Shown: positions 1 through 9,314 of the stretch, piece by piece | Position numbering within the stretch: position 1 is the stretch's first letter | Layout: the number at the start of each line of letters is the position of its first letter | Origin: Druceiella hillmani | Lineage: Eukaryota > Arthropoda > Insecta > Lepidoptera > Hepialidae | DNA: 64,000 nucleotides | Assembly: GCA_039881145.1 (NCBI GenBank) | Contig: JAYKKI010000133.1 | Coordinates: 2,870,501-2,934,500, forward strand | Direction of reading: 5' to 3' | The notes under the pieces: generated by a model | What the model saw: only the letters and a program-made list of their open reading frames with translations | The model's database searches: none | What the model was told of the DNA's origin: nothing | Translations under genes and position numbers: made by a program

Positions 1-1710
1 TTGTATGCGCCAAGTTCCATGTCGAGGTAGGTGTAATTTTATATAAATCTAAACGCAAAGTTCTACCTCCCTTATTTGCATTTGTTAACAAAGTTCGACA
101 AGAATTTGTCTACTTTTTTTCTTCTTCAGCCATTATCTTGATCTTCGGCAGCAACTACACATTTCACTCCAGGTGTTGTCTTGATGTTATAATACCAACG
201 TAAATGTAGTCTTCTATATCCGTTTATCTACCTATGGTCTTCGCAGTATCGCTACCCCGCAATACGAGCTTTGTTCGCGGGCGATGTGCTCAACCTACTC
301 CCATTTTATTTTCGCTATCCGTTTTGTGACACTAACCTCGTTATGATCTCCCTGGCAGTCTTCTCTTTCACGGTCTTATAGTGTATCGCCTCTGTATTAT
401 ATTCTTATAGTGTATTCTTTCAATTGCTCTTTGAGTCACTTGGAGTTTGTGGAGAGATCCTTTTTGGATATGCTCTTTTTGAATTTATTTATATTTTAAA
501 ATAAAAATGTACCTTAGGTTTTCATTAGTTCTACTAACTTATTTATTCTGAGGTGGCATCTACTCGTATGTATAGAAGATAATATTTCAAACTATTATTT
601 CCTTTTGAATTAAGAAAATATGGCCCATTTTTAATTTTTTTAGGAATAAAAATTGGAGGGAGTCTTTTAAATTAGAGACAAATCTAAAGATTACGGTATT
701 GAAAAAAAAACCTGAAAACAGAAATTTAATGAAACACAAATATAGCTCATAATCATCCACTAATATTCAACACGTAACTAATGTCATCCAAAAAAGCCTT
801 GAATCAAATTATTTTGTTAGTTATTGTTAAGCTGTACGCATTGCTCTTAATTGAAAGTTTGCTTGAACCATATTAGAGTAAATTTAAAAGAAATTGATAA
901 CTATTCATGTTAAACAAATTGAATTACCTCTTAATATTATTTAAAAAAATTATATTTTATTTCCCATTTTCCAAGTAACTCGTTTCATAATAAGCCTACG
1001 GAAAGCTGAATATTAATCAATGAATATAAATTTATGATTAATCAATGGAAATGAAAATGTATTACCTGTATAATGTTTTTTACAAATAAAGGTTTGAGTA
1101 TCACTTGATGTTGACCAAGGGGTAATTTGTTTTGCAAAAATTCAAAGCGGTCCAGAGCGAAGTCCACCTCATAAATGAAGTACACTAAAATAGATACAAT
1201 GTAATAAAAGAATTTCCCAAATATTTTTTGTATTAATAAACAGAACATAATATTAGAAAACAAATAAGTTATTTAGCCTTTTGCTTTGAGAATATAAAAA
1301 TTCAAGGCCAAGTAATATGAACAAATTATCGAAAAGAAAACATGATTTTGTATTCTTCGTCTCCTTGTTCCGCCACTAAACTTGCATAGCACGTTTCGAT
1401 ATTTTATCATGGCTTCGTTCCTATCAAATGTAATTTTGGGATTAAAAAGTGATCAAGAGAGAAAAACTCGGCCACGAAGAATAAAAAATATGAGATCGAA
1501 ATAAAAAAAATACTATATTGTAAAGTTACAGCTTTTAAGATAAAAACACTACTTATATCTCCCAAGTTGATTCTAATTTTACCTAATAAGAAGTGGGGAA
1601 GATTTCAGTTTTAGAAATTAAAAAATTTATGATTTTCAGATATATCAGTTTAATAAAACTCAATGACTTTCAATTTTTAACAATTTCAAATAAATTTTAT
1701 TTATAATGAA
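1..1710. other. No recognised gene
   Basis: A+T-rich sequence with scattered stops in all frames. The first ~450 bases are somewhat richer in G+C than what follows, which can mark an old transposon, but I could not match any conserved motif there. The remainder is homopolymer-rich spacer. Confidence 0.5.
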
Positions 1711-2213
1711 TGAAACCGGTCAATTACGAGTGAAACTTATACTACGAGGTTTCCGTGCACATTTGGGTATTTATAGACATAATATTTGTATTAAACTACT
1801 CACAAAATTTTAGTTTGTTTAAACGTAAATATTTAAGATACGAAAGATATGGTAGGTACTATATCTTTGGCAGACGTCAGTTTCAAAACACATCAACATA
1901 AAATTACAAACAATTTATTTTTGATTTTTACTTTACCCGTTGTTTGTGCTATAAGACCTATGCTATTATGCTATGTAGGTTTCGACGGTGGTATAAATAA
2001 CAAAAAAATAAAGAACCACATCTCAATGCCAAGTAAATTAAAAAAATGGAACCCAACATATTCTAAAATAGGTTTCAGTATAAGGTATTATTTTCAACTT
2101 GATATCTCAAGCCGTTTCCGAGGAAAAAGGTTTGATAGAAAGACGACGGATGAATGAACAACAAAATAATAATATCCGTTTTTTACATTTTGAGGAGCGC
2201 AACCGTAAAAAAA
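1711..2213 (+). repeat. Dispersed repeat family R1, apparently full-length copy
   Basis: The left end has a head block (accggtcaattacgagtgaa, then ctacgaggtttccgt) that recurs near 36,660 and, more diverged, near 60,118. The right end has a tail block (gatatctcaagccgtttccg, then a gacgacgg...acaacaaa segment and a ccgtttttt run) that recurs near 63,830. The two blocks are about 400 bases apart. From memory, insect genomes contain many repeats with this head (accggtcaagcgcgagt... gggttccgt) and this tail (acggacggacaacaaagtgat... ttccgttttt), so this looks like one intact-length, mutated copy. Two overlapping short reading frames at 1849-2356 fall in the repeat and show no recognisable domain. 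No terminal inverted repeat was seen; whether it moves by DNA or RNA is unknown. Confidence 0.6.
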
Positions 2214-2489
2214 CGATTGCTTCCCTTTCTTTTAAGAGATACTATCACATTAATGATGCTTATCTCTCACCGTTATTTCAAGGTTTACAAGTGAAAGTCA
2301 GGACTCTAAATTGTATGCCAAAAGAAAGAAAACAATCAAGTGTTTTATTTATTTAGAGCTTTTTTTTCAAAGTCGAATTAATTGTTTAATTTATACTTTT
2401 TCTCACATTATCTCAAACAATTTCTAGAAAATCTACATTTTTGATCTTACAATCCAGGCTCCTCTTAAGTGAATTATTACAGTCTGTAA

Positions 2490-2760
2490 ATAGAGGCTTT
2501 TTACGTGTTAATCTAAGGTAGTCCTTAGAAGTTCATTTACGTAACGTACGGACACATAAGTAAACTTCTACGAATTCCGTTTTCTCCTTTTGAGAACACT
2601 TTGTAAGTTCATATACGTGCTGTACAGATACATAAGTTAGTGCAGACATGGAGTTCTAACAATTCAGTTTTTTTTTCCTTTTTCTTGGAATTTCACTTAT
2701 GTGCTTTACGGCTAAGTAAGTAAACTTCTAGGAATTCCGTTTTATACTTCCCTAAAAAAT
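2490..2760 (+). repeat. Tandem array, about three ~80-bp units
   Basis: Three related units begin near 2531, 2608 and 2691. Each holds a tca-tttacgt-like segment, a tacgg/tacaga segment, an ataagtaaacttct-like segment and an aattccgttttt-like end. The first and third units share aagtaaacttcta and gaattccgtttt. The unit end resembles the tail of the dispersed repeat just upstream, so the array may have grown from that tail. Confidence 0.55.
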
Positions 2761-3084
2761 TATAAAAATCAGTAGCTATAAACAGCTGAAGCTCTTGCCT
2801 TACTTTTAGTTGTCTTTTTTTATTTTAGCTATCATAAAAAAGAAACTCATTTAACCTTGACATAAAATTGATGTTCCGGAACGCCGTAGGCAAAACCACA
2901 ACTCTGTAACAAATGTGAATTCACCCCGTTTCGATCTAATTTATTTGACATACGCTGTATGTTGAGTACACTCGAGTTATTCCAATCTCTACTTATAAAG
3001 TAATTATACTATATTAAATGTCATAACGCAAGATAATACTTACTTAAACTAGATATATAAGACTCCGTTTTCCTCTTATTATGC
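2761..3084. other. No recognised feature
   Basis: Spacer with no reading frame of note and no repeat that I could pair within the window. Confidence 0.5.
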
Positions 3085-3290
3085 AGATAAACTCTCTGCA
3101 GCCACTCTAATTTTCAATATTCTCGTTCGGTAATGGATGCTGCCTTAATGCATCATTGCACATCTCACAGATCGGTCTCTTAATGGTAGATCGATTACGA
3201 CTAATGGGTTTTGGATTATCCTGCGGAGCGAGTATTTCCAATTCTATCACCTATTTATAATGAATTACTGCTAAATGGGAAAATTGTAAT
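3085..3290 (+). repeat. Dispersed repeat family R2, copy A
   Basis: This stretch pairs with 23,490-23,665. Shared blocks in the same order are agataaactctctgcagcca versus agattaactctctacaacca, atattctcgttcg in both, and atcgattacgactaatgggt versus atcgattaggactaatgaat followed by a gattatc...gagcg block. The copies are clearly homologous but diverged, and copy B has a small internal duplication of the taactctctac segment. No coding motif; class of element unknown. Confidence 0.6.
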
Positions 3291-5645
3291 ACGAAGCATT
3301 TTATTGAAATATCATAAAAGTTAATTGGAATTTTCGAATAATTTAAAACCCGATTCATTGACTTTTGAAATCAATATTTAACTAATTGAAATTATTCTAA
3401 GCAGAATGTCATTCGATATTGGATACGTTACACGATATTGGGTATATTTTTGTTTTGAAACAAATTTCTAAACTTTCTATTAGAACGAAAAAAAAATTAT
3501 GAAATCAAGTCTATACACGAGAACAAATAAATTACAACTAAAATCATATCAAATATTCAGGCTCTAGAAAAATGTTTGAAGATGATAATTAATTACAAAA
3601 CCATCGAATATGTACAATAAAATATTATGAATACTCATATATTAATAAAAAGCTTTTATATAGACCACATTACTTGATATATTCAAAATATATTCAGCCA
3701 CGATTTTAATAGCCTAAAATTTATGAGATCGACTTAAAGGGGTTTCCATTTATGGCATTTCTTAGAAACTGAGGAAAGATATGACTTACAAATAAGAAAT
3801 AATTTTAGAATTTTAATTTCTTAATCTGTCGTTTAGGACGTTTTATCAATAGCTTCTTCACATTTAAAATAATTTTGGTAGTGTATTTACTACTTTAAAA
3901 TGAAATCTCTTAAATGAGAATGCAACTAGTGTTATGAAGATTCCATCCAAATTTATGCATATACGAACATTTAAGAGCATCTATTGTGTAGACATTTTAA
4001 TATTACTTCACATCATATGATAATATTACTTAGTAAATTTTTTGCAGGCGTGCAGATATTATGAATATATCAAAGAGTTCTAAAAGCCTTTTCTTTTCAT
4101 AATTTCGATTTTGGAAATTTCATAAATAGGGGGACATATTTTGGTAACATTTCCCACAATATCTCCAAATATATCACAGTGCAGGTCTCGTAAATAATTT
4201 TATTACATATTACTATTGCGTGCATAGTTTTGTAGAGTAGTGTTTTCCGAGTTTCTACATGAAAGATTTCTATGAAAAACTTTTGTTACCAACGTTTGAC
4301 AAGAAACGTTTTTCTTAGAGGCGGTCAAACCAACGAATGAGTAAATGAGTTTGTAAGAGTTCTGTTTTCTTTTTTTAGCGAATAAAATCCTAAAAGTCAT
4401 TAGTACCTTAAAAGTCATTTGATACCACTTTTGATTGAAATTTGATAGGTGCGATAAAACTATTAACCTATGATTTTTGCATTCAACAAATTTTAAAAGT
4501 TTAGGTTTTCAACTTTAAATTGATACTCATTTGATGTATAAAATCAAGAAACAGAGTTCATACTCCAAGGCAGAAAGCTGTCGGTCATTTTTGTATCGTA
4601 TTACAGATTAAGTGGGATTAAATAAAGTAAAATTTTTCATGAAATAAATGAATTTTATAATAATGAATAAATGGATTTAGTTAAGCTTGAGAGAAGTGTT
4701 AAATCAGTTATACGAGAAAAACGCACCAATAAAAGAAATAGCCGACAAAGATTTTATGTTTCTTTTTATAACCAACTGTGAAAAAAAAACTGAGAATTTT
4801 CATAAATTTTCAGTTCTAAATTTTTATTTTGAAGCGTTTAGAAGGCGCCGCCCCCCACAGCTTGTAATAAAGATGGACCTTTCGTAAACGCCTTTCAAGG
4901 AACAGGAAATATTATATCTCGTATATATATCTCGTATATATAAGTGACGTGTCATTCGCAACCGCCAGGAGCCCATTATAGTATCCTCGCCTCGTAGCAA
5001 ACGATAGGTCATTTATTTACATTAAGGACTAGAAAGGCTACGGAGAAGGTCCATCACATGAAGAATACCTTTTCACAGAGCGTCAATCTGATCTACTTTA
5101 TTTCTGTTTAATAAATCGATTTGCAGGTAACATTTAAAATAATTTATTTTTATATTATGCAAAGGAAACAAGGTCTAAGGCAATAGTTTAGTAAAATGTT
5201 TTGAAGTTACAATTTTAAAACGGTTATAGTCCATTACGATCACGTAGTGACACCTTACTATACGAAAGCATAATTTCGTTTGTTCATAATGCTATGTCAA
5301 ATGTTATTTAATTCATATCAGTATTAACAATTTAAATGATTCTTTCAAAGACGATTAACATTCCATGTAGACAAATTCTAAAGAACCTAATGTTTCATAC
5401 TAATTACGATAATTAGTTAGTGTGTAGAGTTTGTAAAAATATTAAAGAGAAAACTCTCGTAGAATCAGTCCTACAGAGATATAATTTTAGAAAATGAAGA
5501 TTCGAATAAGATAAAAAAATTCCATTGTAAAGCCGAGACTTTGTTCTTTTAACGGCATTCTTTGGATATTTCAATGCATCGCTTCTTTAAAGTTACAGGT
5601 TGAAATATCAATTGAAATTTAGAAAATTGTATTTCACTTTCAAAA
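3291..5645. other. No recognised gene
   Basis: A+T-rich spacer. The interval 4,840-5,050 is locally richer in G+C and contains short atctcgtatatat repeats at 4,917-4,942, but no family could be assigned. Short reading frames at 4203-4418, 4687-4887 and 4824-5012 show no domain signature. Confidence 0.45.
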
Positions 5646-5647
5646 TA

Positions 5648-5826
5648 TACACTTGTCGCCGTAGTGTGTTGAATTGATCACAAGGCACACGGTCTTTGAC
5701 TGCGCGGCACACCGCATCGACTCGGGTTCTATTCCCAGCCGCTTGTCGGGTGTGCCTGGACTAGTGTTTTGAATGACTATAAGACATTGCGCTTGGAGAA
5801 ATAAGTTCGCCATATGTATCAATTTA
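5648..5826 (+). mobile_element. tRNA-derived SINE, copy 1 (internally deleted)
   Basis: Copy 1 aligns with 19,468-19,757. Shared blocks are the head (gtgttgaattgatcaca), a cggtc/cggcctatgac segment, a B-box-like gggttctattcccagccgc, the segment after it (gccgctYRTCG..tgtg), and a tail (cattgcgcttggagaaata). The ordered head, A-box-like region and B box (consensus GGTTCGAATCC) are typical of RNA polymerase III-transcribed tRNA-derived SINEs. Copy 1 lacks roughly 110 bases present in copy 2 between the B-box segment and the tail. No clear poly(A) tail or target duplication was found. Confidence 0.65.
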
Positions 5827-7119
5827 TATTACACATACTATACGAGTATTTTACGGGAATAGTGTTTTTCAAAAAATTCTTTGATAGTATTATAAAGTGC
5901 AAGAGATATTCTTAAATTTTGTTTTTATAAATTTATAACAATTTTGTGCAAAATTATTCGACAAAAAATAAAAAAAAAATGTTTAGTGTAGACTGCTAAT
6001 CATATGTGAGAAAAACATTGAATAATGAATGTAATGCCTGGTTTTAAAATTTTAAAATATCCTCTTTAACAACATATAATTTACTATTTTTCAGTTTCTT
6101 TAGTTCTAAATTCTTCTCTTATTAAATTTTCAATTTTTTTCCTTTTTTCTTTACTGAAATCTTTATTTTTCACATTTTTGAAAATAATGTTGTTTCAGGA
6201 TTTAAAAATTATGTAATTATTAAACTTTTAAAGTTCTTCCAAATTAAATTTGTTCCCAATTTCCGTGTAAATTGCTGGTATTTCATTATTAAGGAAACGG
6301 AACTTGATTAATTTTAAACTAATGGAATATTAAGTAAAAGGTTTATTAATAAAATTAGACTTTCCTCAATTAAATAGAACCCTCTTTCGTAAACTTAAAA
6401 CTGCTTAAATAACTCAAATTATTGAAGTATTCCGTGATCTTATTTTTACTGAAAAGTGTAAATAAAAAAGAGTAACTTTTACGAAAGAAGGATAAAGATG
6501 TTATGTTATAATTCATATGACAATTTAAATAATTTTGCATTTTTTTCTAATAAATTTGTAAATATGTCAATTTTCTGCGAAATAGGAAGTCATATAATTT
6601 TTTTTCATTTGAAATATTCATACCTATAATAAATACTGATAGAATGCATTTATAGTTAATTAGGTATCATTTAAAAAAACCGACTCCAAAAAATTAGGAA
6701 CTAATAAGTAAAAAATAATTAACTCAGAATAGATAACTACTTATTCGCAATAAAAAACTATGCTGCTTATTTTTGAAGTTGGTGCCAGCACGGTCTTCAA
6801 AAATAAGTAACTTTCTAAACAATTTATAATTTAATTGAATTTATAAAGTAAATTTAAAACCTTACCTTCTAATGCAGTCACAGTACGAGATAGACTGATA
6901 AAGGCGTATTTATAATATACTATTTTATTAAGTTGATCGGTATTGCTGAAACAGACTTCAAAATTAAGTAACTTACTTGTTTATTGCACAAAAACTAAAA
7001 TTCAATTATTTTCTTTCTTAAAATATTGTATAATAACTAAGAGTAATGGAAAAAACCTATTACACAGGTAACATCCTTCTTGTGTACAGTTGGTTATCAA
7101 TAACACACAGAAACGAAAA
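5827..7119. other. No recognised gene
   Basis: A+T-rich spacer with homopolymer runs. It contains the hairpin at 6766-6807 and, near 6680, a segment (accgactccaaaaaatt) resembling a common insect transposon motif, which I could not extend into a defined element. Confidence 0.45.
6766..6807. repeat. 13-bp perfect inverted repeat (hairpin)
   Basis: Arms cttatttttgaag (6766-6778) and cttcaaaaataag (6795-6807) are perfectly complementary around a 16-base, G+C-richer loop (ttggtgccagcacggt). It may be the terminal structure of a small nonautonomous element; no target duplication was found. Confidence 0.6.
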
Positions 7120-7795
7120 ATAGTAGAAGCCGGCAGTGGTTAACTGTTAACCGATGAGAAGTTCCATTCTCCGTATTCGCAGTCCAATATCGTTATTTGC
7201 AAAGAAAACACTACCAGTAGAGGAGTTCCATTCTTCAAATCCTGAATCCAATATGAGGTTTGTAAAGTAGTAACTAATTTAAAATTGATAATTGTTTCAA
7301 AGTAATGACTAATGTTACAACTAACTAGAAGCAAACACATAAAATCAAGATTGATTTATTACCATCCGTTAAGGAGTTGCAACATTCATCTTCAGAACAC
7401 ATTAGAACCTGACTTTGTCGACAGTGAAATTATTTTACGAAGTATAAACTATAAGTAACAAATATCTTGAACTACGGTTCATTTACTATCATCTGATAAG
7501 GAGTTCTATAGTTCAACACCAAAATGCATCATCAGAATATGTCATGGTCGATGATACAGTTATTTTGTAAAGTAACAACTGTCAGTAGCGAATGTCATGA
7601 ATCACGTTTAATTTGCTACCATCCCTTAAGCATTTCCATTGGTCATCTCCAGAACTCAACATCAGAAAATGACCTGATAAGTCGTGTAATTATTTTGTAA
7701 AGTAACAACTAACCATAGCAAATATCGTGAATCATTATTGATTTACTGCCATTCATTAAGGAGTTCCAACCTTCATTTCCGGACCTCAACCTCAG
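7120..7795 (+). repeat. Minisatellite, ~129-bp period, five to six units
   Basis: A ggagttccan-like box recurs near 7154, 7221, 7372, 7500, 7630 and 7759; the last four are spaced about 128-130 bases apart. Each of the later units also carries attattttgtaaagtaacaact, an aatatcgtgaatca-like segment and a gatttactaccatcc-like segment ahead of the box. The first units are more diverged. Reading frames antisense to the array are not genes. Confidence 0.75.
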
Positions 7796-8055
7796 ATCAT
7801 CATCATATTTATATAGAACCACCCCTAAAATACCATCAGCCCACTCAGCACGAATTATTGCTGAACATACATAATATAAAAAGATTCCGACCAATGGAGA
7901 ACCTCCTCCTTTTTTCAAGTCAGTTAATAAGGTCACTATCATTAGGACATGAGAAACAATTCCTTGTATAATACAAAAGTTTTTTGTGGTACACTTCAAG
8001 AATCCAACTTGTCGAATACCTGAACTTTATACTCAATAAAATAATTATGAATAAC
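7796..8055. other. No recognised gene
   Basis: Spacer between the minisatellite and the palindromic element. Overlapping reading frames on both strands (7709-7999, 7738-7971, 7920-8102) show no domain and partly lie inside repeats. Confidence 0.4.
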
Positions 8056-8163
8056 ATCTCATAATGCTGAATATATTTGGCGTTAATTTTGTAGAAATTC
8101 ATTATTTACAATTAAATGAAACTACGTGATGTAGTATTGTTTCTACTTTCTTTAATTTCTTTA

Positions 8164-8204
8164 CCACGACCTAGATTTCGTTGTATTACAACATCTTCAG
8201 GTGG
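8164..8204 (-). ncRNA. Hammerhead-ribozyme-like motif, left arm
   Basis: On the minus strand: stem I CCAC, core CTGAAGA, a T, stem II GTTGT/ACAAC with loop AAT, GAAA, stem III TC(TA)GG, TC, then stem I GTGG. It fits the CUGANGA...GAAA...UH pattern of a type I hammerhead with a very short stem III. Deviations are one extra base between the core and stem II and a U-G pair in stem III. Confidence 0.5.
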
Positions 8205-8273
8205 GATATTAGCAAAGATTAACTCTTAGGAAATGCTGTTGGTTGTTCCTAAGAGTTAATCTTTGCTAATATC

Positions 8274-8314
8274 CCACCTGAAGATGTTGTAATACAACGA
8301 AACCTTGGTCGTGG
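8274..8314 (+). ncRNA. Hammerhead-ribozyme-like motif, right arm
   Basis: On the plus strand: stem I CCAC (8274-8277) pairs with GTGG (8311-8314); core CTGAAGA (8278-8284); stem II 8286-8290 with 8294-8298; GAAA (8299-8302); stem III CC/GG with a TT loop; TC at 8309-8310, after which cleavage would fall. All catalytic positions of the consensus are present. One unpaired T at 8285 separates the core from stem II and may lower activity. Confidence 0.55.
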
Positions 8315-8384
8315 TAAAGAAATTAAAGAAAGTAGAAATAATTCTACATCACATAGTTTCATTTAATTGTGATCTCATAATGCT

Positions 8385-8962
8385 CTCAATTAATAATTTG
8401 GTCTCCTTTTGAGTCGCCAAAAGGGAAATTTATTTATGTTTTGAGCCTTCCACACAAATTTTGATGTGTTAGTAATTAATGAATGTTCTGAACACTATAA
8501 GCAGATATTGCCCTAAGTGCAAAATTGCCCTAAGTGCATGATATTCACGAGAGCTTTTATATATTATTGCCTATTGAAATATTTATTTGACTGTTATTTT
8601 TCGTTATTTCAATGAACGAAAATTGTGTACTATTATTTTCAAAATATATTCAATCGAATTATAATCACAATATCAAAAAGTTAGAGGATTATAATGAGAA
8701 AGGAAACTGGCAAGATTCCCCAGAACCTCGAACTCCTATAGTAAATTATACGAAATAAAATGAAACATTCATAAATGAACAGAGAATTGGCAGAAAAAAG
8801 TTTTAAAACATATTACAGCTAGAAGTTCTTTTCTGTATTACTTTGGTTCTAAAATCTTCTAATTAATTACGTTTGATTAAAAAATTAAAATTTAATAAAG
8901 TTTAATTTAAAGCATTTTTCTTAAGATCAATTAAATTAATAAAAATAATAAATCAATTTAAT
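8385..8962. other. No recognised gene
   Basis: Spacer. A short direct repeat (attgccctaagtgca, twice at about 8,508-8,540) is the only structure noticed. Confidence 0.5.
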
Positions 8963-9314
8963 TTACGATCAATTCTTGGAGGCGCAAAGGAAAACGATGT
9001 TTGGAGAAGGAAATACTACTGGGAAATACTTAAATTGTAGAAATACCCAGACATAATAACATTTATTAAAATTATTAGACTAAAATGGGTTGTTCGTGTT
9101 GTTTGAATTGAAGATTCAAACCCTTGAAAAGCATATTTTTGGGTAAACTGCAAGGAAATAGAAGAAGACAAAGATCTAAGATGAGATGAGAGATGTGGTG
9201 GAGAATGATTTTGGGGTGTTAAAGATTCGTAGCTGGAGAACGGTTGTCACACAAAGGGCCATAAAAAAGTCGCTCCAAAGAAAAGCCTTGGGCCACCCTA
9301 GGATGTCGAGCTAA
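8963..9314 (+). pseudogene. Non-LTR retrotransposon (LINE) reverse transcriptase, C-terminal fragment
   Basis: Translated with frame changes, this reads through a well-known C-terminal block that follows the reverse transcriptase domain in many insect LINEs. LRSILGGAKENDVWRRKYY is followed by KYPDIITFIKIIRLKW and, after a frame change, ENDFGVLKIRSWRTVVTQRA and LQRKALGHPRMSS before a natural stop at 9312-9314. Related proteins have ENGVWRRRYN, EPDIVTxIKxxRLRWAGHVxRM and VRxWRxxAxDRxxWR at these places. Several in-frame stops and at least one frameshift show it is dead. It is truncated on the 5' side, as is common for LINEs. The reading frame on the opposite strand at 9219-9437 is only its shadow. 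Confidence 0.8.

Larger units (their letters stand above)
8056..8384 (-). mobile_element. Palindromic Penelope-like element, copy 1, with 13-bp target duplication
   Basis: Two arms of about 125 bases (8108-8232 and 8246-8371) are near-perfect inverted copies around a 13-base loop. The whole is bounded by an exact direct repeat, atctcataatgct, at 8056-8068 and 8372-8384. The inserted unit is thus 8069-8371: the palindrome plus a one-sided tail (8069-8107, reading tttctacaaaattaacgcc on the minus strand). The same tail follows copy 2 at 50,095-50,135, so palindrome and tail moved together. Each arm holds a hammerhead-like core. A 13-bp duplication with a one-sided tail suggests target-primed reverse transcription. 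Penelope-like elements are known for inverted terminal units and hammerhead motifs, so that is my assignment; no reverse transcriptase is present. Confidence 0.6.

Noticed and set aside
1849..2356. Two overlapping plus-strand frames (102 and 85 codons)
   Set aside because: Inside a dispersed repeat and without protein motifs.
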